Both the position numbers and the translations under genes were made by a program. Below, in pieces: positions 1-10,755 of a stretch of DNA of 64,000 nt. Each line of letters opens with the position of its first letter. Positions within the stretch are counted from its first letter, which is position 1. Below the pieces are notes generated by a model that saw only the letters and a list, made by a program, of their open reading frames with translations, was not told where the DNA came from and made no database searches. The DNA comes from Prevotella sp. KH2C16 (GTDB lineage: Bacteria; Bacteroidota; Bacteroidia; Bacteroidales; Bacteroidaceae), in contig NZ_FOOW01000009.1 in the NCBI RefSeq assembly GCF_900113305.1, positions 59,508 through 123,507 on the forward strand, in the 5' to 3' direction.

Positions 1-1208
1 AGCAGCACACCCGCTGATCCGAGGAATCCCTCTTCCTCCCCGACCGTGCAGAAGATGAAGTCGGTGTCCTGTTCGGGCACGAACTTCAGCTTCGTCTGCG
101 TCCCGTTCAGGAATCCCTTGCCCTTCAAGCCTCCGGAGCCGATGGCTATCTCGCTCTGATGCACATTATATCCGGCTCCCGCAAGGTCTTCGTCCAGCCC
201 CAGAAGTACATTGATTCTCACCCGCTGATGGGGCTTCATCACATTGTTAAGCACATAGTCGGCCGAATAGAAGAATACGATGGAGCCCAATGCGAACAAC
301 GCAATGTAGAGGAAATTGCGGATTCTCGAAGACAGGGACTGATACACGAGATAGCCTATCATTAATATCGTCAGCCCAATCTGCACCCATGTAATATCGA
401 AGGGAATGACATACTCGGAGAAAAGCAGGAAGATCAAGGTGATTCCCAGACTACCGCCAAGGAGTATTCGCCCCCTCTTCTTGTCCCTACAATACAGATA
501 GACGAGGACGGAAGAGAAGACCTGTATCAGGAGAAGCACCACGAACTTACCCACCGAGGTCGGCGTATCCCAGAGCAAAAGCTCCTCAAACTTCACCCCG
601 ACAACAAAATATACAATCATCGCAACCGCCGCGAAAAGGATACTCCCGGTCATCCCCTCCCTATAGAACATGAGGAAGAAAGAGAAATACACCAGTGCCG
701 AGCCCGTCTCGTTCTGCCCGATGATACAAGCCATGGGCAGCAGCACGATGCCTACGGCTATCGCAAAGTCTCTCCAACGATGTATGTTAAAGTCGTAGGC
801 ACTCATGAACTTCGCCACCGCAAGCGCCGTGGTGAACTTCGCAAACTCGGCTGGCTGTAGGCGTAAAGGCCCCATCACGAGCCACGACCGCGACCCCTTG
901 ATCGTATGAGGATTGAATATCGTCAGGAAAACAAGCACCACCAGCAGAAAATAGAATACATACGAATAGGTCTCATAGAAGCGGTCGTCAATCATCAGCA
1001 GCACGAATCCCAACGCAATGGATGTGCCAATCCACACAATCTGCATACCCGAACGGGAGCTGAAGCTAAAGATGTCGGTGTCTCCATAGGTGTAGCTGGC
1101 ACCACAGACGCTCATCCAGCCCAGAGCCAGAAGTGCCAGATAGATGCCCACCGTCCACCAGTCGATGGAACGGATGATGCCACTCGACTTATCGATTTGC
1201 CTTGCCAT
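1..1208 (-). CDS. rodA: RodA, SEDS peptidoglycan glycosyltransferase (3' end outside window)
   Basis: RodA is the multi-pass membrane glycan polymerase of the rod elongation machine and works with PBP2. Reading the minus strand from the ATG at 1208-1206 gives an open frame to base 1 (about 402 codons), starting [10 protein letters not shown] followed by hydrophobic helices. Family signatures visible include [35 protein letters not shown], and [20 protein letters not shown] close to the edge. The C-terminal helices lie beyond base 1. The start lies inside the end of mrdA (20-bp overlap), so the two are probably translationally coupled. It is the last visible gene of the purH-mreBCD-mrdA-rodA run. 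Identification is firm; only the 3' end is unknown. Confidence 0.93.
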   Translation of the reverse strand, partial: MARQIDKSSGIIRSIDWWTVGIYLALLALGWMSVCGASYTYGDTDIFSFSSRSGMQIVWIGTSIALGFVLLMIDDRFYETYSYVFYFLLVVLVFLTIFNPHTIKGSRSWLVMGPLRLQPAEFAKFTTALAVAKFMSAYDFNIHRWRDFAIAVGIVLLPMACIIGQNETGSALVYFSFFLMFYREGMTGSILFAAVAMIVYFVVGVKFEELLLWDTPTSVGKFVVLLLIQVFSSVLVYLYCRDKKRGRILLGGSLGITLIFLLFSEYVIPFDITWVQIGLTILMIGYLVYQSLSSRIRNFLYIALFALGSIVFFYSADYVLNNVMKPHQRVRINVLLGLDEDLAGAGYNVHQSEIAIGSGGLKGKGFLNGTQTKLKFVPEQDTDFIFCTVGEEEGFLGSAGVL

Positions 1209-3039
1209 ATCCTATTCTCCTTTTCTGAAGGGCAGCCGCCTCTTTCTCCGCGGAGGGTGAGAGCTTGCCCGAAAGATACCGTTCAAACAACACTCCGGCA
1301 ATGGGAACGGCGAAGTCGGCTCCGAAGCCGCCGTTCTCCACATATACCGCAATGGCAATCTTGGGATTATCCATAGGCGCAAAGCCCATGAAGACAGAGT
1401 GGTCCTGTCCCCTGTTCTGGGCCGTACCGGTCTTTCCGCAGATGTCATAGGGAAGATGGCCGAGCCATTTGCAGGTTCCGCCAAGTACCGACGAACGCAT
1501 TCCCTGCACCACATAATTATACGAACGCTTGCTGGCCTTGGTGTATTGCCTGCTCGTGAAGGCCGTGTCCAGAGGCTCTCCCTGCACTTTCCGCACCACA
1601 TGAGGACGATAATAGTAGCCGCGGTTCGCGATGGTAGCCCCCAGATTGGCAATCTGCAGCGGCGTGAGGTTCACCTCGCCTTGGCCGATAGAGATGGAAA
1701 TCACCGTCAGCCCGTTCCACGAACCCTTGTAGGCTTTATCGTAGAAAGTGGCATTGGGAATCAGCCCCCGCTTCTCTCCAGGAAGGTCGATGCCAAGTTT
1801 ATAGCCGAAGCCCATGCTCACCATGTAGTCGCGCCATGTGTTCATGGCCTCCTGGACATTACCGTACTTGCGACGGTTGCTCATCATATAGTAGAGTCCC
1901 CAGCAGAAATAGCCGTTACAGGAAGTGCTGATGGCATTTACCAAGTTGAGTGGCGACGCATGCCCGTGGCATCCCACATGCAGTCCGCGGTAGTAAAAAC
2001 CATGGTGGCACGGGAACATCGTGCCAGGCGAGATGATGCCTTCGGTCATGTAGGTAAGGGCCTGCGAGGTCTTGAATGTCGACCCCGGGGGATACTGTCC
2101 CATGATGGCACGGTTGAGAAGGGGCTTCCAGACATTGCGTGAAAGCACGGCATGGGCTTTGCTCCGCTGCCTGCCCGTCATGGAACGGGGGTCGTACGAG
2201 GGCGACGAGACCATTGCCAAGACCTCCCCGGTGGAAGGCTCGATGGCCACGATGGCACCTATTTTCCCTTCGAGCATTCGCTCGCCGAGAGCCTGGAGTT
2301 CGAGGTCGATACCCAAAGTGATGTCCTTCCCTGCGACAGGGCGCGTGTCGAGCTTCCCGTCCTGGTAGTTCCCCTGGATTCTGCCATGGGCATCACGGAG
2401 CATAATCTGTACCCCCTTGACGCCACGGAGCTGCTTCTCATAAGAGCGTTCCACGCCCAGCTTCCCGATATAGTCGCCCGCCTGATAGTAGTCATCTTCC
2501 TCTATATCGCCAGGAGAGACCTCTCCCACATCGCCCAACACATGGGCCGCATAGGGATACTGATACTGGCGGATGCTCCGTTTCTGCACATAAAAACCTG
2601 GAAAACGGAACATTTTCTCGCGGAACATACTAAATTCCTCGTCCGAAAGCTGGCTCATGAAAAGTTGTTGGGTAAACCTCGAGTAGCCCGGATTCTTGTT
2701 CCGGTCCTTGATTTCAGCCATTCGCTGGATGAAGAAATCCTTCGTGATACCCAATGCCTCACAGAATTCGAGCGTATCGAGACGGTCTTTCTCCTCGTTC
2801 ATTACGACCATTATATCGTAGGCCGGCTGATTATAGACCATCAACTTGCCGCTACGATCCCTGATAAGTCCCCGTGAGGGATACTCTATTTTCTTGAGGA
2901 AGGCATTGGAGTCGGCGTTCTTTTTGTAGTCATCACTCAACAGCTGCAGGGTGAACAGGCGGACGATATAGATGACCACGACTGCCACGGCCACCCCTCC
3001 TATTACCAAACGGCGGTTTGAGAGATTGAAGTCTTTCAT
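1189..3039 (-). CDS. mrdA: Penicillin-binding protein 2, elongation transpeptidase
   Basis: A class B PBP of 616 residues that cross-links peptidoglycan during sidewall growth. One N-terminal membrane helix ([18 protein letters not shown], about residues 11-30) anchors it, followed by the PBP dimerisation domain and the transpeptidase domain. The three active-site motifs are present: STFK in PPGSTFKTS (about residue 317), SCN in STSCNGYF, and KTGT in CGKTGTAQ (about residue 534). Length is usual for PBP2. It overlaps mreD by 4 bp and rodA by 20 bp, which marks an operon. The catalytic motifs are those expected of an active enzyme. Confidence 0.96.
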   Translation of the reverse strand: MKDFNLSNRRLVIGGVAVAVVVIYIVRLFTLQLLSDDYKKNADSNAFLKKIEYPSRGLIRDRSGKLMVYNQPAYDIMVVMNEEKDRLDTLEFCEALGITKDFFIQRMAEIKDRNKNPGYSRFTQQLFMSQLSDEEFSMFREKMFRFPGFYVQKRSIRQYQYPYAAHVLGDVGEVSPGDIEEDDYYQAGDYIGKLGVERSYEKQLRGVKGVQIMLRDAHGRIQGNYQDGKLDTRPVAGKDITLGIDLELQALGERMLEGKIGAIVAIEPSTGEVLAMVSSPSYDPRSMTGRQRSKAHAVLSRNVWKPLLNRAIMGQYPPGSTFKTSQALTYMTEGIISPGTMFPCHHGFYYRGLHVGCHGHASPLNLVNAISTSCNGYFCWGLYYMMSNRRKYGNVQEAMNTWRDYMVSMGFGYKLGIDLPGEKRGLIPNATFYDKAYKGSWNGLTVISISIGQGEVNLTPLQIANLGATIANRGYYYRPHVVRKVQGEPLDTAFTSRQYTKASKRSYNYVVQGMRSSVLGGTCKWLGHLPYDICGKTGTAQNRGQDHSVFMGFAPMDNPKIAIAVYVENGGFGADFAVPIAGVLFERYLSGKLSPSAEKEAAALQKRRIGYGKANR

Positions 3040-3536
3040 CTTTTTCGCAAATTCTCAATGGCAAGAATCAGAAGAACCGTCAGCGCCGCACTGCCTCCTA
3101 TGCACTCCAGCCACAGCAACCAATTGAAGAAACTGAAAGTCTCGACAGTAAAGAAAACGAGGCAATATACCATCACGAGGATAGCTGCGTAATAGAGAAA
3201 CTTGGCAAAACCGAGGCTCTTCATCGACGGCTGCAGATCCTCGGCACTATCACGATTGAGGAACATCGTAAGTACATAGGGCTGGAGAAACCCCAAGAAG
3301 GTCATCGAAGCGGCCGCTACACCGGGAGTGTTAGAGAACATGTCGACCAGAAGTCCCATCAGGAAACTTATCAGCAGGATACCCCAGCGGGGAAAACCCC
3401 TGGGAAAAAGCAGGACCGTATACACATAAAGCAAGGGTGTGGCACAGCCGAAGAGGTGGATATGATTCAACACCAGAACCTGCGCCAGCAAGAGAATCAC
3501 AAAAAGCAGAATACCTTTCAGAAAATTCAGATTCAT
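3036..3536 (-). CDS. mreD: MreD, rod-shape inner membrane protein
   Basis: A small integral membrane protein (166 residues) of about five hydrophobic helices, which partners MreC in the elongasome and helps couple MreB filaments to PBP2/RodA. The sequence is nearly all membrane-embedded (for example GILLFVILLLAQVLVLNHIHLFG at the N-terminus). MreD is poorly conserved, so the call rests largely on composition and on position between mreC and mrdA. Its stop overlaps the mrdA start by 4 bp; mreC ends 30 bp upstream. Confidence 0.88.
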   Translation of the reverse strand: MNLNFLKGILLFVILLLAQVLVLNHIHLFGCATPLLYVYTVLLFPRGFPRWGILLISFLMGLLVDMFSNTPGVAAASMTFLGFLQPYVLTMFLNRDSAEDLQPSMKSLGFAKFLYYAAILVMVYCLVFFTVETFSFFNWLLWLECIGGSAALTVLLILAIENLRKR

Positions 3537-3566
3537 CCTTTACGCTTGTTATTCCGTCTATTACGC

Positions 3567-4433
3567 CTACTTATTATCCTTAGTCCCGATAGAGTCCCGG
3601 GCGGCCTGAAGCACTCGCTGCCGCTCCAGCAAGGGGGCATTGTCGATGATCACGACATCCCGGAGGTTCCCGAAGTCGGTGGCGAGCTGCACCTTCAGAC
3701 GATAGGAAAGTCCGTCAGGGGAGTTGAAGACATACTTGATCTGCCCGACCCTTATCCCGGAGGGGAACACGGAGGAGTATCCGCTCGTTACGACATAGTC
3801 GCCCTTCCTGAACTTTGCATGCCGTGGCACATCGTCTACATAGGCCAGATGGCGATAGCCTCCGTTCCAATGCAGATAGCCGAAGTATCCCCTGTCCTGT
3901 ATCATGCAGCTGATGCTCGAATGGGAGTTCAATACCGGGATGACGACGGCGTAGTGCGGAGACACCTGATAGACGATTCCTACGACGCCATTGCCGCTCA
4001 CCACACCCATGTCGACCTTTACTCCGTCGGCAGAGCCCTTGTTGACGGTGATGAGATTATCCACCTTGTCGAGAGAGTTGCTCACCACCTTTGCCTGGAT
4101 GAGCCGATAACTGGAAAGTTGCTGATCCAGAGGTGCATGCAGGACATTGGTGTCGCCGGTGGCAACCGCCAACTTTGCCCGCATGCCCTTCAGCTGCTGC
4201 TCAAGCGCAATGTTGCGCAGGGTCAACTCCTCGTTGGCTTCCGTCAGCGAGAAGAACGATTCCACCTGCGACTCCCACTCGTAGACCTGCCCTACCACAG
4301 TATTGGCAGAGGAGAACCACACACTCCCCTGATAACTGTTATACTGGAATACAAGCACGAAGCTGAGTACCTCGAGCAGCACGAAAAGGAACCAGTGGCT
4401 GTGTCTGGACAGAAACTCCAGTAAGTTCCGCAT
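3567..4433 (-). CDS. mreC: MreC, rod-shape determining protein
   Basis: A bitopic protein of 288 residues: N-terminal membrane helix (WFLFVLLEVLSFVLVFQY), a periplasmic coiled coil (about 65-90, SFFSLTEANEELTLRNIALEQQLKGM), then the beta-rich MreC domain with GVVSGNGVVGIVYQVSPHYAVVIPV-type repeats. MreC activates PBP2/RodA from the periplasm. It starts 3 bp after mreB ends and is followed by mreD. The TAG stop is followed two codons later by an in-frame TAA, so readthrough would add little. Confidence 0.94.
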   Translation of the reverse strand: MRNLLEFLSRHSHWFLFVLLEVLSFVLVFQYNSYQGSVWFSSANTVVGQVYEWESQVESFFSLTEANEELTLRNIALEQQLKGMRAKLAVATGDTNVLHAPLDQQLSSYRLIQAKVVSNSLDKVDNLITVNKGSADGVKVDMGVVSGNGVVGIVYQVSPHYAVVIPVLNSHSSISCMIQDRGYFGYLHWNGGYRHLAYVDDVPRHAKFRKGDYVVTSGYSSVFPSGIRVGQIKYVFNSPDGLSYRLKVQLATDFGNLRDVVIIDNAPLLERQRVLQAARDSIGTKDNK

Positions 4434-4436
4434 GCC

Positions 4437-5459
4437 TTACCGCATCAAGAAAGAGAACTTGTCTACATTCTTCAGGGCAATGCCGGCACCCTTGGCAACG
4501 CTGTGCAACGGGTCTTCGGCGATATGGAACGGAATGTTTATCTTGTCCTGCAGACGCTTGTCGAGGCCTCTCAGCAAGGCACCGCCACCGCTCAGGTAGA
4601 TTCCATTCTTCACAATGTCTGCATAAAGCTCGGGAGGAGTGTTCTCCAGGGCAGAGAGCACGGCATTCTCTATCTTCGCCACGGTCTTGTCAAGGCAGTG
4701 GGCGATTTCCTGATAACATACGGGCACCTCCATCGGGAGAGCCGTGATGCGGTTAGGCCCGTGGACGACATAGTCCTCGGGAGCCTCCTCGCCCAGGTCT
4801 GTAAGCGCCGACCCCACATGGATCTTGATGCGCTCTGCCATGCGCTCCGACACCTTCACATTGTGCTGGCGGCTCATGTATTCCTGAATGTCGGCCGTGA
4901 GGTCGTCGCCGGCAATGCGAATAGAGTTGTTGCTCACGATGCCGCCGAGCGAGATAACGGCAATCTCGGTAGATCCGCCACCTATGTCGACGATCATGTT
5001 ACCTTCGGGCGCCTCGACATCGATACCTATGCCTATGGCGGCTGCCATCGGCTCGAAAATCAGGTAGACATCGCGGCCGTCGGCATGCTCGGCACTGTCG
5101 CGGACGGCACGAAGCTCCACCTCGGTACTGCCCGAAGGTACTCCGATTACCATGCGGAGCGACGGCGAGAAGATGCGAGACCCCGAATGAACCATCTTGA
5201 TGAGGCCGCGCATCATCTGCTCGCAGGCAGTAAAGTCGGCAATCACGCCGTCGCGGAGAGGGCGGATGGTGCGAATGTTGTCGTGCGTCTTCTCATACAT
5301 CATCTTGGCCTGTCCACCCACGGCGATCATCTTGTCTGTGCGACGATCGAGGGCCACCACCGAAGGTTCGTCAACCACAATCTTGTCATCGCTGATAATG
5401 ATGGTGTTGGCGGTTCCCAGGTCCATCGCGATTTCTTGAACGAATGAAAAAAATCCCAT
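4437..5459 (-). CDS. mreB: MreB, actin-like cell-shape protein
   Basis: MreB (340 residues) polymerises on the inner face of the membrane and steers lateral wall synthesis. The actin-fold nucleotide-binding motifs are clear: phosphate 1 in AMDLGTANTIII (about residues 11-22), phosphate 2 in MIVDIGGGSTEIAVIS, and the adenosine motif in GIYLSGGGALLRGLD. The N-terminus MGFFSFVQ resembles a membrane-binding amphipathic helix. The ATG at 5459 gives the usual family length. The gene lies 183 bp after purH and leads mreCD-mrdA-rodA; I see no clear TAnnTTTG element in the gap, so co-transcription with purH is plausible. Confidence 0.97.
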   Translation of the reverse strand: MGFFSFVQEIAMDLGTANTIIISDDKIVVDEPSVVALDRRTDKMIAVGGQAKMMYEKTHDNIRTIRPLRDGVIADFTACEQMMRGLIKMVHSGSRIFSPSLRMVIGVPSGSTEVELRAVRDSAEHADGRDVYLIFEPMAAAIGIGIDVEAPEGNMIVDIGGGSTEIAVISLGGIVSNNSIRIAGDDLTADIQEYMSRQHNVKVSERMAERIKIHVGSALTDLGEEAPEDYVVHGPNRITALPMEVPVCYQEIAHCLDKTVAKIENAVLSALENTPPELYADIVKNGIYLSGGGALLRGLDKRLQDKINIPFHIAEDPLHSVAKGAGIALKNVDKFSFLMR

Positions 5460-5642
5460 ATTTTGATTTGTTGTTATTAGAAAGCGAGAAGTGCCTTACG
5501 GTGAGAACGGTCTGCTCCCGAGCGGCCTGCGCTCCGTTTCCGCCTTCCCGGCCTTTCTGTTTTGTTGATACTTTTTTATGTCCCGGCCTTTTCCCCTGCC
5601 CTTTTCAGCATACAAAGGGTTGAAGTATGTGTCCACAGATGC

Positions 5643-6236
5643 CTATTTCCGAAACCACTCGTGGATGGCCGCATCATAATGGCTGCTGACCCCGAAGGCA
5701 CGGGCTGCCAGCATCCTGCGGTCCTCAAGGTCGGTCTTTGCACCTTTCGCATTCAGGATATCGAGGAGCAAGCCATACTCTGCCTTACTCGGAACGATAA
5801 CCACATCCTTGAAATTCTTGGCCCCCGCCCGAATCAGGGAGATGCCGCCGATGTCAATTTTCTCGATGATGTCGGCCTCGCCGGCTCCGCTCGCCACGGT
5901 CTGCTCAAACGGGTAGAGGTCTACGATGACGAGATCGATGGCGGGAATCTCATATTGCTGCATCTGCTCGCGGTCGCCCTCGTTGTCGCGACGGGCAAGG
6001 ATTCCTCCGAACACCTTCGGGTGCAGGGTCTTTACACGCCCCCCGAGAATCGAGGGATAAGTGGTTACATCCTCCACCTTTCGGCACTCGTAGCCCAACG
6101 ACTCGATGAACTTCTGGGTGCCTCCGGTGGATAGGAACTTGACGCCCTCGTCGCTCAACTTTTTGAGCAGACTCTCCAGTCCGTCCTTGTGAAACACGGA
6201 GATAAGGGCAGTCTTGATTTCTTTTACTTCAGCCAT
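5643..6236 (-). CDS. purH: Stand-alone IMP cyclohydrolase (N-terminal half of PurH)
   Basis: This 197-residue protein covers only the MGS-like IMP cyclohydrolase domain, which closes FAICAR to IMP at the end of purine synthesis. Motifs seen are STGGT, YPSILGGRVKTLHPKVFGG (about 62-80), DLVIVDLYPFEQTVA and KIDIGGISLIRAGAKN. Bifunctional PurH is usually about 510-530 residues, with an AICAR transformylase domain after residue 200; here the frame stops with TAG (5643-5645) exactly at that domain boundary. The codons after the TAG stay open for about 43 positions but do not resemble AICARFT. A separate AICAR transformylase elsewhere in the genome would be needed. It precedes mreB. Confidence 0.85.
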   Translation of the reverse strand: MAEVKEIKTALISVFHKDGLESLLKKLSDEGVKFLSTGGTQKFIESLGYECRKVEDVTTYPSILGGRVKTLHPKVFGGILARRDNEGDREQMQQYEIPAIDLVIVDLYPFEQTVASGAGEADIIEKIDIGGISLIRAGAKNFKDVVIVPSKAEYGLLLDILNAKGAKTDLEDRRMLAARAFGVSSHYDAAIHEWFRK

Positions 6237-6267
6237 TATAATTGATAATCTTTGGATAACTAGGTTG

Positions 6268-6275
6268 CAAATTTA
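6268..6275 (-). promoter_or_regulatory. Promoter -7 element for purH
   Basis: TAAATTTG on the minus strand fits the Bacteroidetes TAnnTTTG -7 consensus and lies about 32 bp before the purH ATG. The -33 element is weak. Confidence 0.5.
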
Positions 6276-6582
6276 CGAAATATTCCCGACTATTCCATCA
6301 TTTTAGGCTTAAAAAAGATTGATTTTTCACATTATTATGCGTTAAATCCACTTTTGGGGCAGAAAAACAAATATCTGTAAAATCAGCCCCTGTCCCCTAT
6401 CTCCCTACAAAGAAGAATTGGCAAAAAGAGCATAAACAACATGAAAATATTTTATCAACAGGCAAAAATACAGCTCCGTTTTGCGAACAGACACCACCTT
6501 CGGCTCAAAAACCGCGCGGATTTTCAGCATAACGGAAAAGTGCTTTCAGGCCCTGTTTGTCCTTTTGGAAGCCCCCGCAAAA

Positions 6583-6643
6583 GCAAAAGGCGGCCTTTTA
6601 CAGGGTCGGAAGCCGTTAAAAGGAAGGTCGGAAGCCGCCTTTT
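6583..6643. repeat. Inverted and direct repeats in the purH/hydrolase intergenic region
   Basis: The gap 6237-6955 (about 720 bp) has no supportable gene. It holds a perfect 10-bp inverted repeat (AAAAGGCGGC at 6585-6594 against GCCGCCTTTT at 6634-6643). Between the arms is a direct repeat GGTCGGAAGCCG (6604-6615 and 6627-6638). The whole could fold as a hairpin at the 3' end of the convergently placed region or be a small repeat remnant. The rest of the gap shows nothing I recognise. Confidence 0.5.
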
Positions 6644-6955
6644 ACTCGGCTTTTTGCCACCTTTCATCACCTAACTTCGCCTCTTTAGCACCCTGTTTTG
6701 GCCTTTTTAGGGGCAAAAACAGACCAAATCACACCCTTCAGAGCTACCTCCTGCCTCCCAGATTTGTGCGAAAAGCACTCATTCCAATACTCCTTCACGG
6801 TTTCGCAAATAAGCAAATTCTTGAAAAAAGACCAACAATTCCAAGTGCTTATCTTATTGTCAGAAAGACAAGGACTGCCACACAACGATCTGCCGGGCAG
6901 CTACCCGGCAGGAATCGTGCAACAAAGGCAGCCGCATTTCTACGGCTGCGAGCCA

Positions 6956-8041
6956 TCACCTGACATGCGTCTTCAGGAAGTTCTCTATCTTGTCGAACGG
7001 GATAAAATGGTGTTCACCCCCGTCATAGAGGTCGGTGTGGGTGGCACCAGGCACAATCAGAAGTTCCTTGTTACTCCCCGTCAGTTTCCTGAAAGTGTCC
7101 TCACCCATGTAGCGACTATGCGCTTTCTCGCCATGAACGATAAGCACCGCACCATGGATGTCTTCCGGATGAGCGAGAATTGCATTGTCGGTCCATCCCA
7201 GTTGGGCCTGGGTCATCCAGCCTGCATTTGAATTTACGGAATTCTTATGGTACCCACGCTTGGTCTTGTAGTAGGCGCTATACTGCTGAACGAAGTCTGG
7301 CATGTTCTGCGCCTTTGCCACTTCCGGCTCCAGGCAGCCGCCTGCGGTAGCCACAGGTCCCGTCTTATACTCCTGCGTGCGCAACGCGGTAATCTGCTGT
7401 TTGGTCTTATAGCGGTCGGCAGCCGTCCCTTGATCGAAATATCCATTTGCCCCCACGCGCGGCATATCATACATGGTTACGGCGACGGTGGCCTTTATCC
7501 TCGGGTCGGCCGCCGCCGCATTCAGGCTGATGCCGCCCCATCCACAGATGCCGATGATGCCGATGCGTTCCGGATCTGCAATCCCCAGGTTTGACAGATA
7601 GTCGACCGCCGCCATGAAATCCTCGGTATTGATGTCCAGAGAGAACATGTCGCGGGGCCGGCCGCCGCTCTCTCCCGTGAAAGAGGGATCGAACGCAATG
7701 GTAAGGAAGCCTCGCTCCGCCATCGTCTGGGCATACAAACCAGAAGACTGCTCCTTCACCGCACCAAACGGACCGGCTACTGCCAGAGCAGCCATCCGGC
7801 CCACTACACCCCGTGGGATGTACATGTCGGCAGCCAGCGTGATGCCGAAACGATTGTGAAAGGTAACCTTCCGATGATCCACCTTGTCGCTCTTCGGGAA
7901 CACCTTGTCCCACTCCTGCGTCAAAGTCAGCTGCTCTTCCACAGCTTTCCGTGCTACATTATTCATAATTATACTGCTTTGTGCGCCGGCATCAGCTGCC
8001 CCCAGGGCAAGCATCGTCAGCACGATTAAACATGTTCTCAT
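6956..8041 (-). CDS. Secreted alpha/beta hydrolase with Cys nucleophile motif
   Basis: 361 residues with a signal peptide (MRTCLIVLTMLALGAADAGAQ). The fold is the alpha/beta hydrolase of the dienelactone hydrolase/acyl-peptidase type: a strand followed by the nucleophile elbow GICGWGG (about residues 163-169), and a C-terminal His in PGATHTDLYD (about 331). The elbow has Cys where most esterases have Ser, as in dienelactone hydrolase. The substrate cannot be read from sequence. Single gene, with a -7 element just upstream; the neighbours give no pathway. Confidence 0.8.
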   Translation of the reverse strand: MRTCLIVLTMLALGAADAGAQSSIIMNNVARKAVEEQLTLTQEWDKVFPKSDKVDHRKVTFHNRFGITLAADMYIPRGVVGRMAALAVAGPFGAVKEQSSGLYAQTMAERGFLTIAFDPSFTGESGGRPRDMFSLDINTEDFMAAVDYLSNLGIADPERIGIIGICGWGGISLNAAAADPRIKATVAVTMYDMPRVGANGYFDQGTAADRYKTKQQITALRTQEYKTGPVATAGGCLEPEVAKAQNMPDFVQQYSAYYKTKRGYHKNSVNSNAGWMTQAQLGWTDNAILAHPEDIHGAVLIVHGEKAHSRYMGEDTFRKLTGSNKELLIVPGATHTDLYDGGEHHFIPFDKIENFLKTHVR

Positions 8042-8066
8042 ATCCCGATATTTACGGTTTCTGTTG

Positions 8067-8074
8067 CAAAGATA
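8067..8074 (-). promoter_or_regulatory. Promoter -7 element for the alpha/beta hydrolase
   Basis: TATCTTTG on the minus strand, 26 bp before the ATG at 8041, matches TAnnTTTG. Confidence 0.55.
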
Positions 8075-8239
8075 ATGAAAAAAAGGCTTCCTGCGCTAAA
8101 CCGATTACGGAAGAAAGTAACGATTTTACATTTTCACCCGAACACAGGCATCGGCGCAAAGTCTGGCAGAAGCATCAACAGCTGGCATGATTTTTGCTGG
8201 TTGTTTGATTAGAATCATTCACCGATAAAACTAACAGAC

Positions 8240-8563
8240 ATGACAAAATTCGAAAAGGGCAAAGCCCTGAATCCCAATGAGGTAGTAGGTTACCAAGACG
8301 GTGGCATCGTCAGTATGGAACTTCTCCACAACAAGCAGGGAAGCATCACGCTGTTTGCCTTCAGCAAAGGGCAGCAGCTCAGTCCGCACTCCGCCCCGCT
8401 GGATGCCTTCATACAGGTAACTGACGGCGAGATGGTAATAACCCTCGACGACGAGGAGCACCATGTAAGGAGCGGCGAAGTGTTCATGATTCCCGCCACA
8501 CATGTACACGCCGTGCGGGCGGAGCAGGACTTCAAGATGATTCTCACGATGGTGAAATCCTGA
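8240..8563 (+). CDS. Small cupin-domain protein
   Basis: A single-domain cupin of 107 residues. The two conserved cupin strands are visible: FSKGQQLSPHSAPLDAFIQVTDGEM and GEVFMIPATHVHAVRA. The His residues (LSPHSAP, ATHVHAV) could bind a metal. There is no signal peptide, so it is probably cytoplasmic. Short cupins of this kind are often sensors or small isomerase-like proteins; the function is not known here. Its TGA stop is about 120 bp before enolase, which has its own promoter. Confidence 0.8.
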   Translation: MTKFEKGKALNPNEVVGYQDGGIVSMELLHNKQGSITLFAFSKGQQLSPHSAPLDAFIQVTDGEMVITLDDEEHHVRSGEVFMIPATHVHAVRAEQDFKMILTMVKS

Positions 8564-8573
8564 TTCCGGATAA

Positions 8574-9989
<1,416 letters not shown>

Positions 9990-10022
9990 TCCAGAATCGT
10001 TTTTATTCAACGATAAGTAATC

Positions 10023-10053
10023 AGGGATGCCCGTCTGGGCATCCCTAATTTTT
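10023..10053 (+). terminator. Rho-independent terminator of eno
   Basis: Perfect 10-bp stem AGGGATGCCC / GGGCATCCCT (10023-10032 and 10037-10046) with a 4-nt loop, followed by a T-rich run. Confidence 0.85.
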
Positions 10054-10173
10054 CATTGATCCCAAAGCCTTGTCTATCTCCCGAACAGCCTTCTTGAAGG
10101 GGGAAATCCCGCCATGACCATGAAATAATATGGTTTTCTTAATCCTAACGGCATATAATTCAAATATTCTTTG

Positions 10174-10181
10174 TAAGTTTG
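10174..10181 (+). promoter_or_regulatory. Promoter -7 element for ridA
   Basis: TAAGTTTG, 35 bp before the ridA ATG. The -33 part is not clear. Confidence 0.5.
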
Positions 10182-10216
10182 CAGCTAATTAATCAACAAC
10201 CCATAAATAGCAAATT

Positions 10217-10591
10217 ATGAAAACCATTCACACCGACAAGGCACCTGCTGCCATTGGCCCATACAGTCAGGCCATCGAAGCTAACGGTTTTGTGTTCGCC
10301 TCCGGACAGCTCCCCATCGACCCTTCAACCGGTCTGTTTCCGAAGGGAGGCGTGGCCGAACAGACCCGCCAGTCAATCCTCAATGCAGAAAACATTCTAC
10401 AGGCGGCGGGCACCGACCTCAAACATGTAGTAAAAACCACCGTCTATCTCGCGAACATGGCAGATTTCGGAGCCATGAACGAGGTCTACTCCCAATTCTT
10501 CAGTGAGCCATACCCCGCCCGCTCTGCCGTTGCCGTCAGGGAATTACCTAAAGGCGCACTTGTAGAAATAGAGGTGCTTGCTGCCAAATAA
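10217..10591 (+). CDS. ridA: RidA-family enamine/imine deaminase
   Basis: RidA proteins hydrolyse reactive 2-aminoacrylate and related enamines made by PLP enzymes. The 124-residue length and the signatures fit: GPYSQAIEANGFVFASGQ, VVKTTVYLANMADF, the conserved Arg in YPARSAVAV (about 104) and the C-terminal VEIEVLA carrying the conserved Glu. It would form a cytosolic homotrimer. Followed by a short hairpin that may end transcription. Confidence 0.93.
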   Translation: MKTIHTDKAPAAIGPYSQAIEANGFVFASGQLPIDPSTGLFPKGGVAEQTRQSILNAENILQAAGTDLKHVVKTTVYLANMADFGAMNEVYSQFFSEPYPARSAVAVRELPKGALVEIEVLAAK

Positions 10592-10609
10592 GAATCATGC
10601 AGCCGTATT

Positions 10610-10631
10610 GGCTCCTATTAATTTAGGAGCC
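10610..10631 (+). terminator. Probable terminator of ridA
   Basis: Stem GGCTCCTA / TAGGAGCC (10610-10617, 10624-10631) with a 6-nt loop, followed by a short T stretch. Confidence 0.5.
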
Positions 10632-10666
10632 TTTCGCTCTATCTATAGGCATAGAGAGTTCACGAC

Positions 10667-10755
10667 TTGCGCAATTTTTGCACAAAATTACATGCTTAAA
10701 AGGTAAGAAATATGATTAAAACCCTTGACAAAGTGAAATCTATCACCTATCTTTG
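10667..10755 (+). promoter_or_regulatory. Orphan promoter with paired TTGCGCAA-type boxes
   Basis: TTGCGCAA (10667-10674) and TTGCACAA (10678-10685) lie 39 bp upstream of a TTGA (10725-10728) and TATCTTTG (10748-10755) promoter with a 19-bp spacer. The arrangement matches the two lipoprotein-operon promoters at 38703 and 41050. No complete gene follows in this direction. Confidence 0.55.

Noticed and set aside
6441..6963. Open frames on the plus strand between purH and the hydrolase
   Set aside because: They overlap repeats, have no family resemblance and run into the 3' end of the hydrolase gene in antisense.
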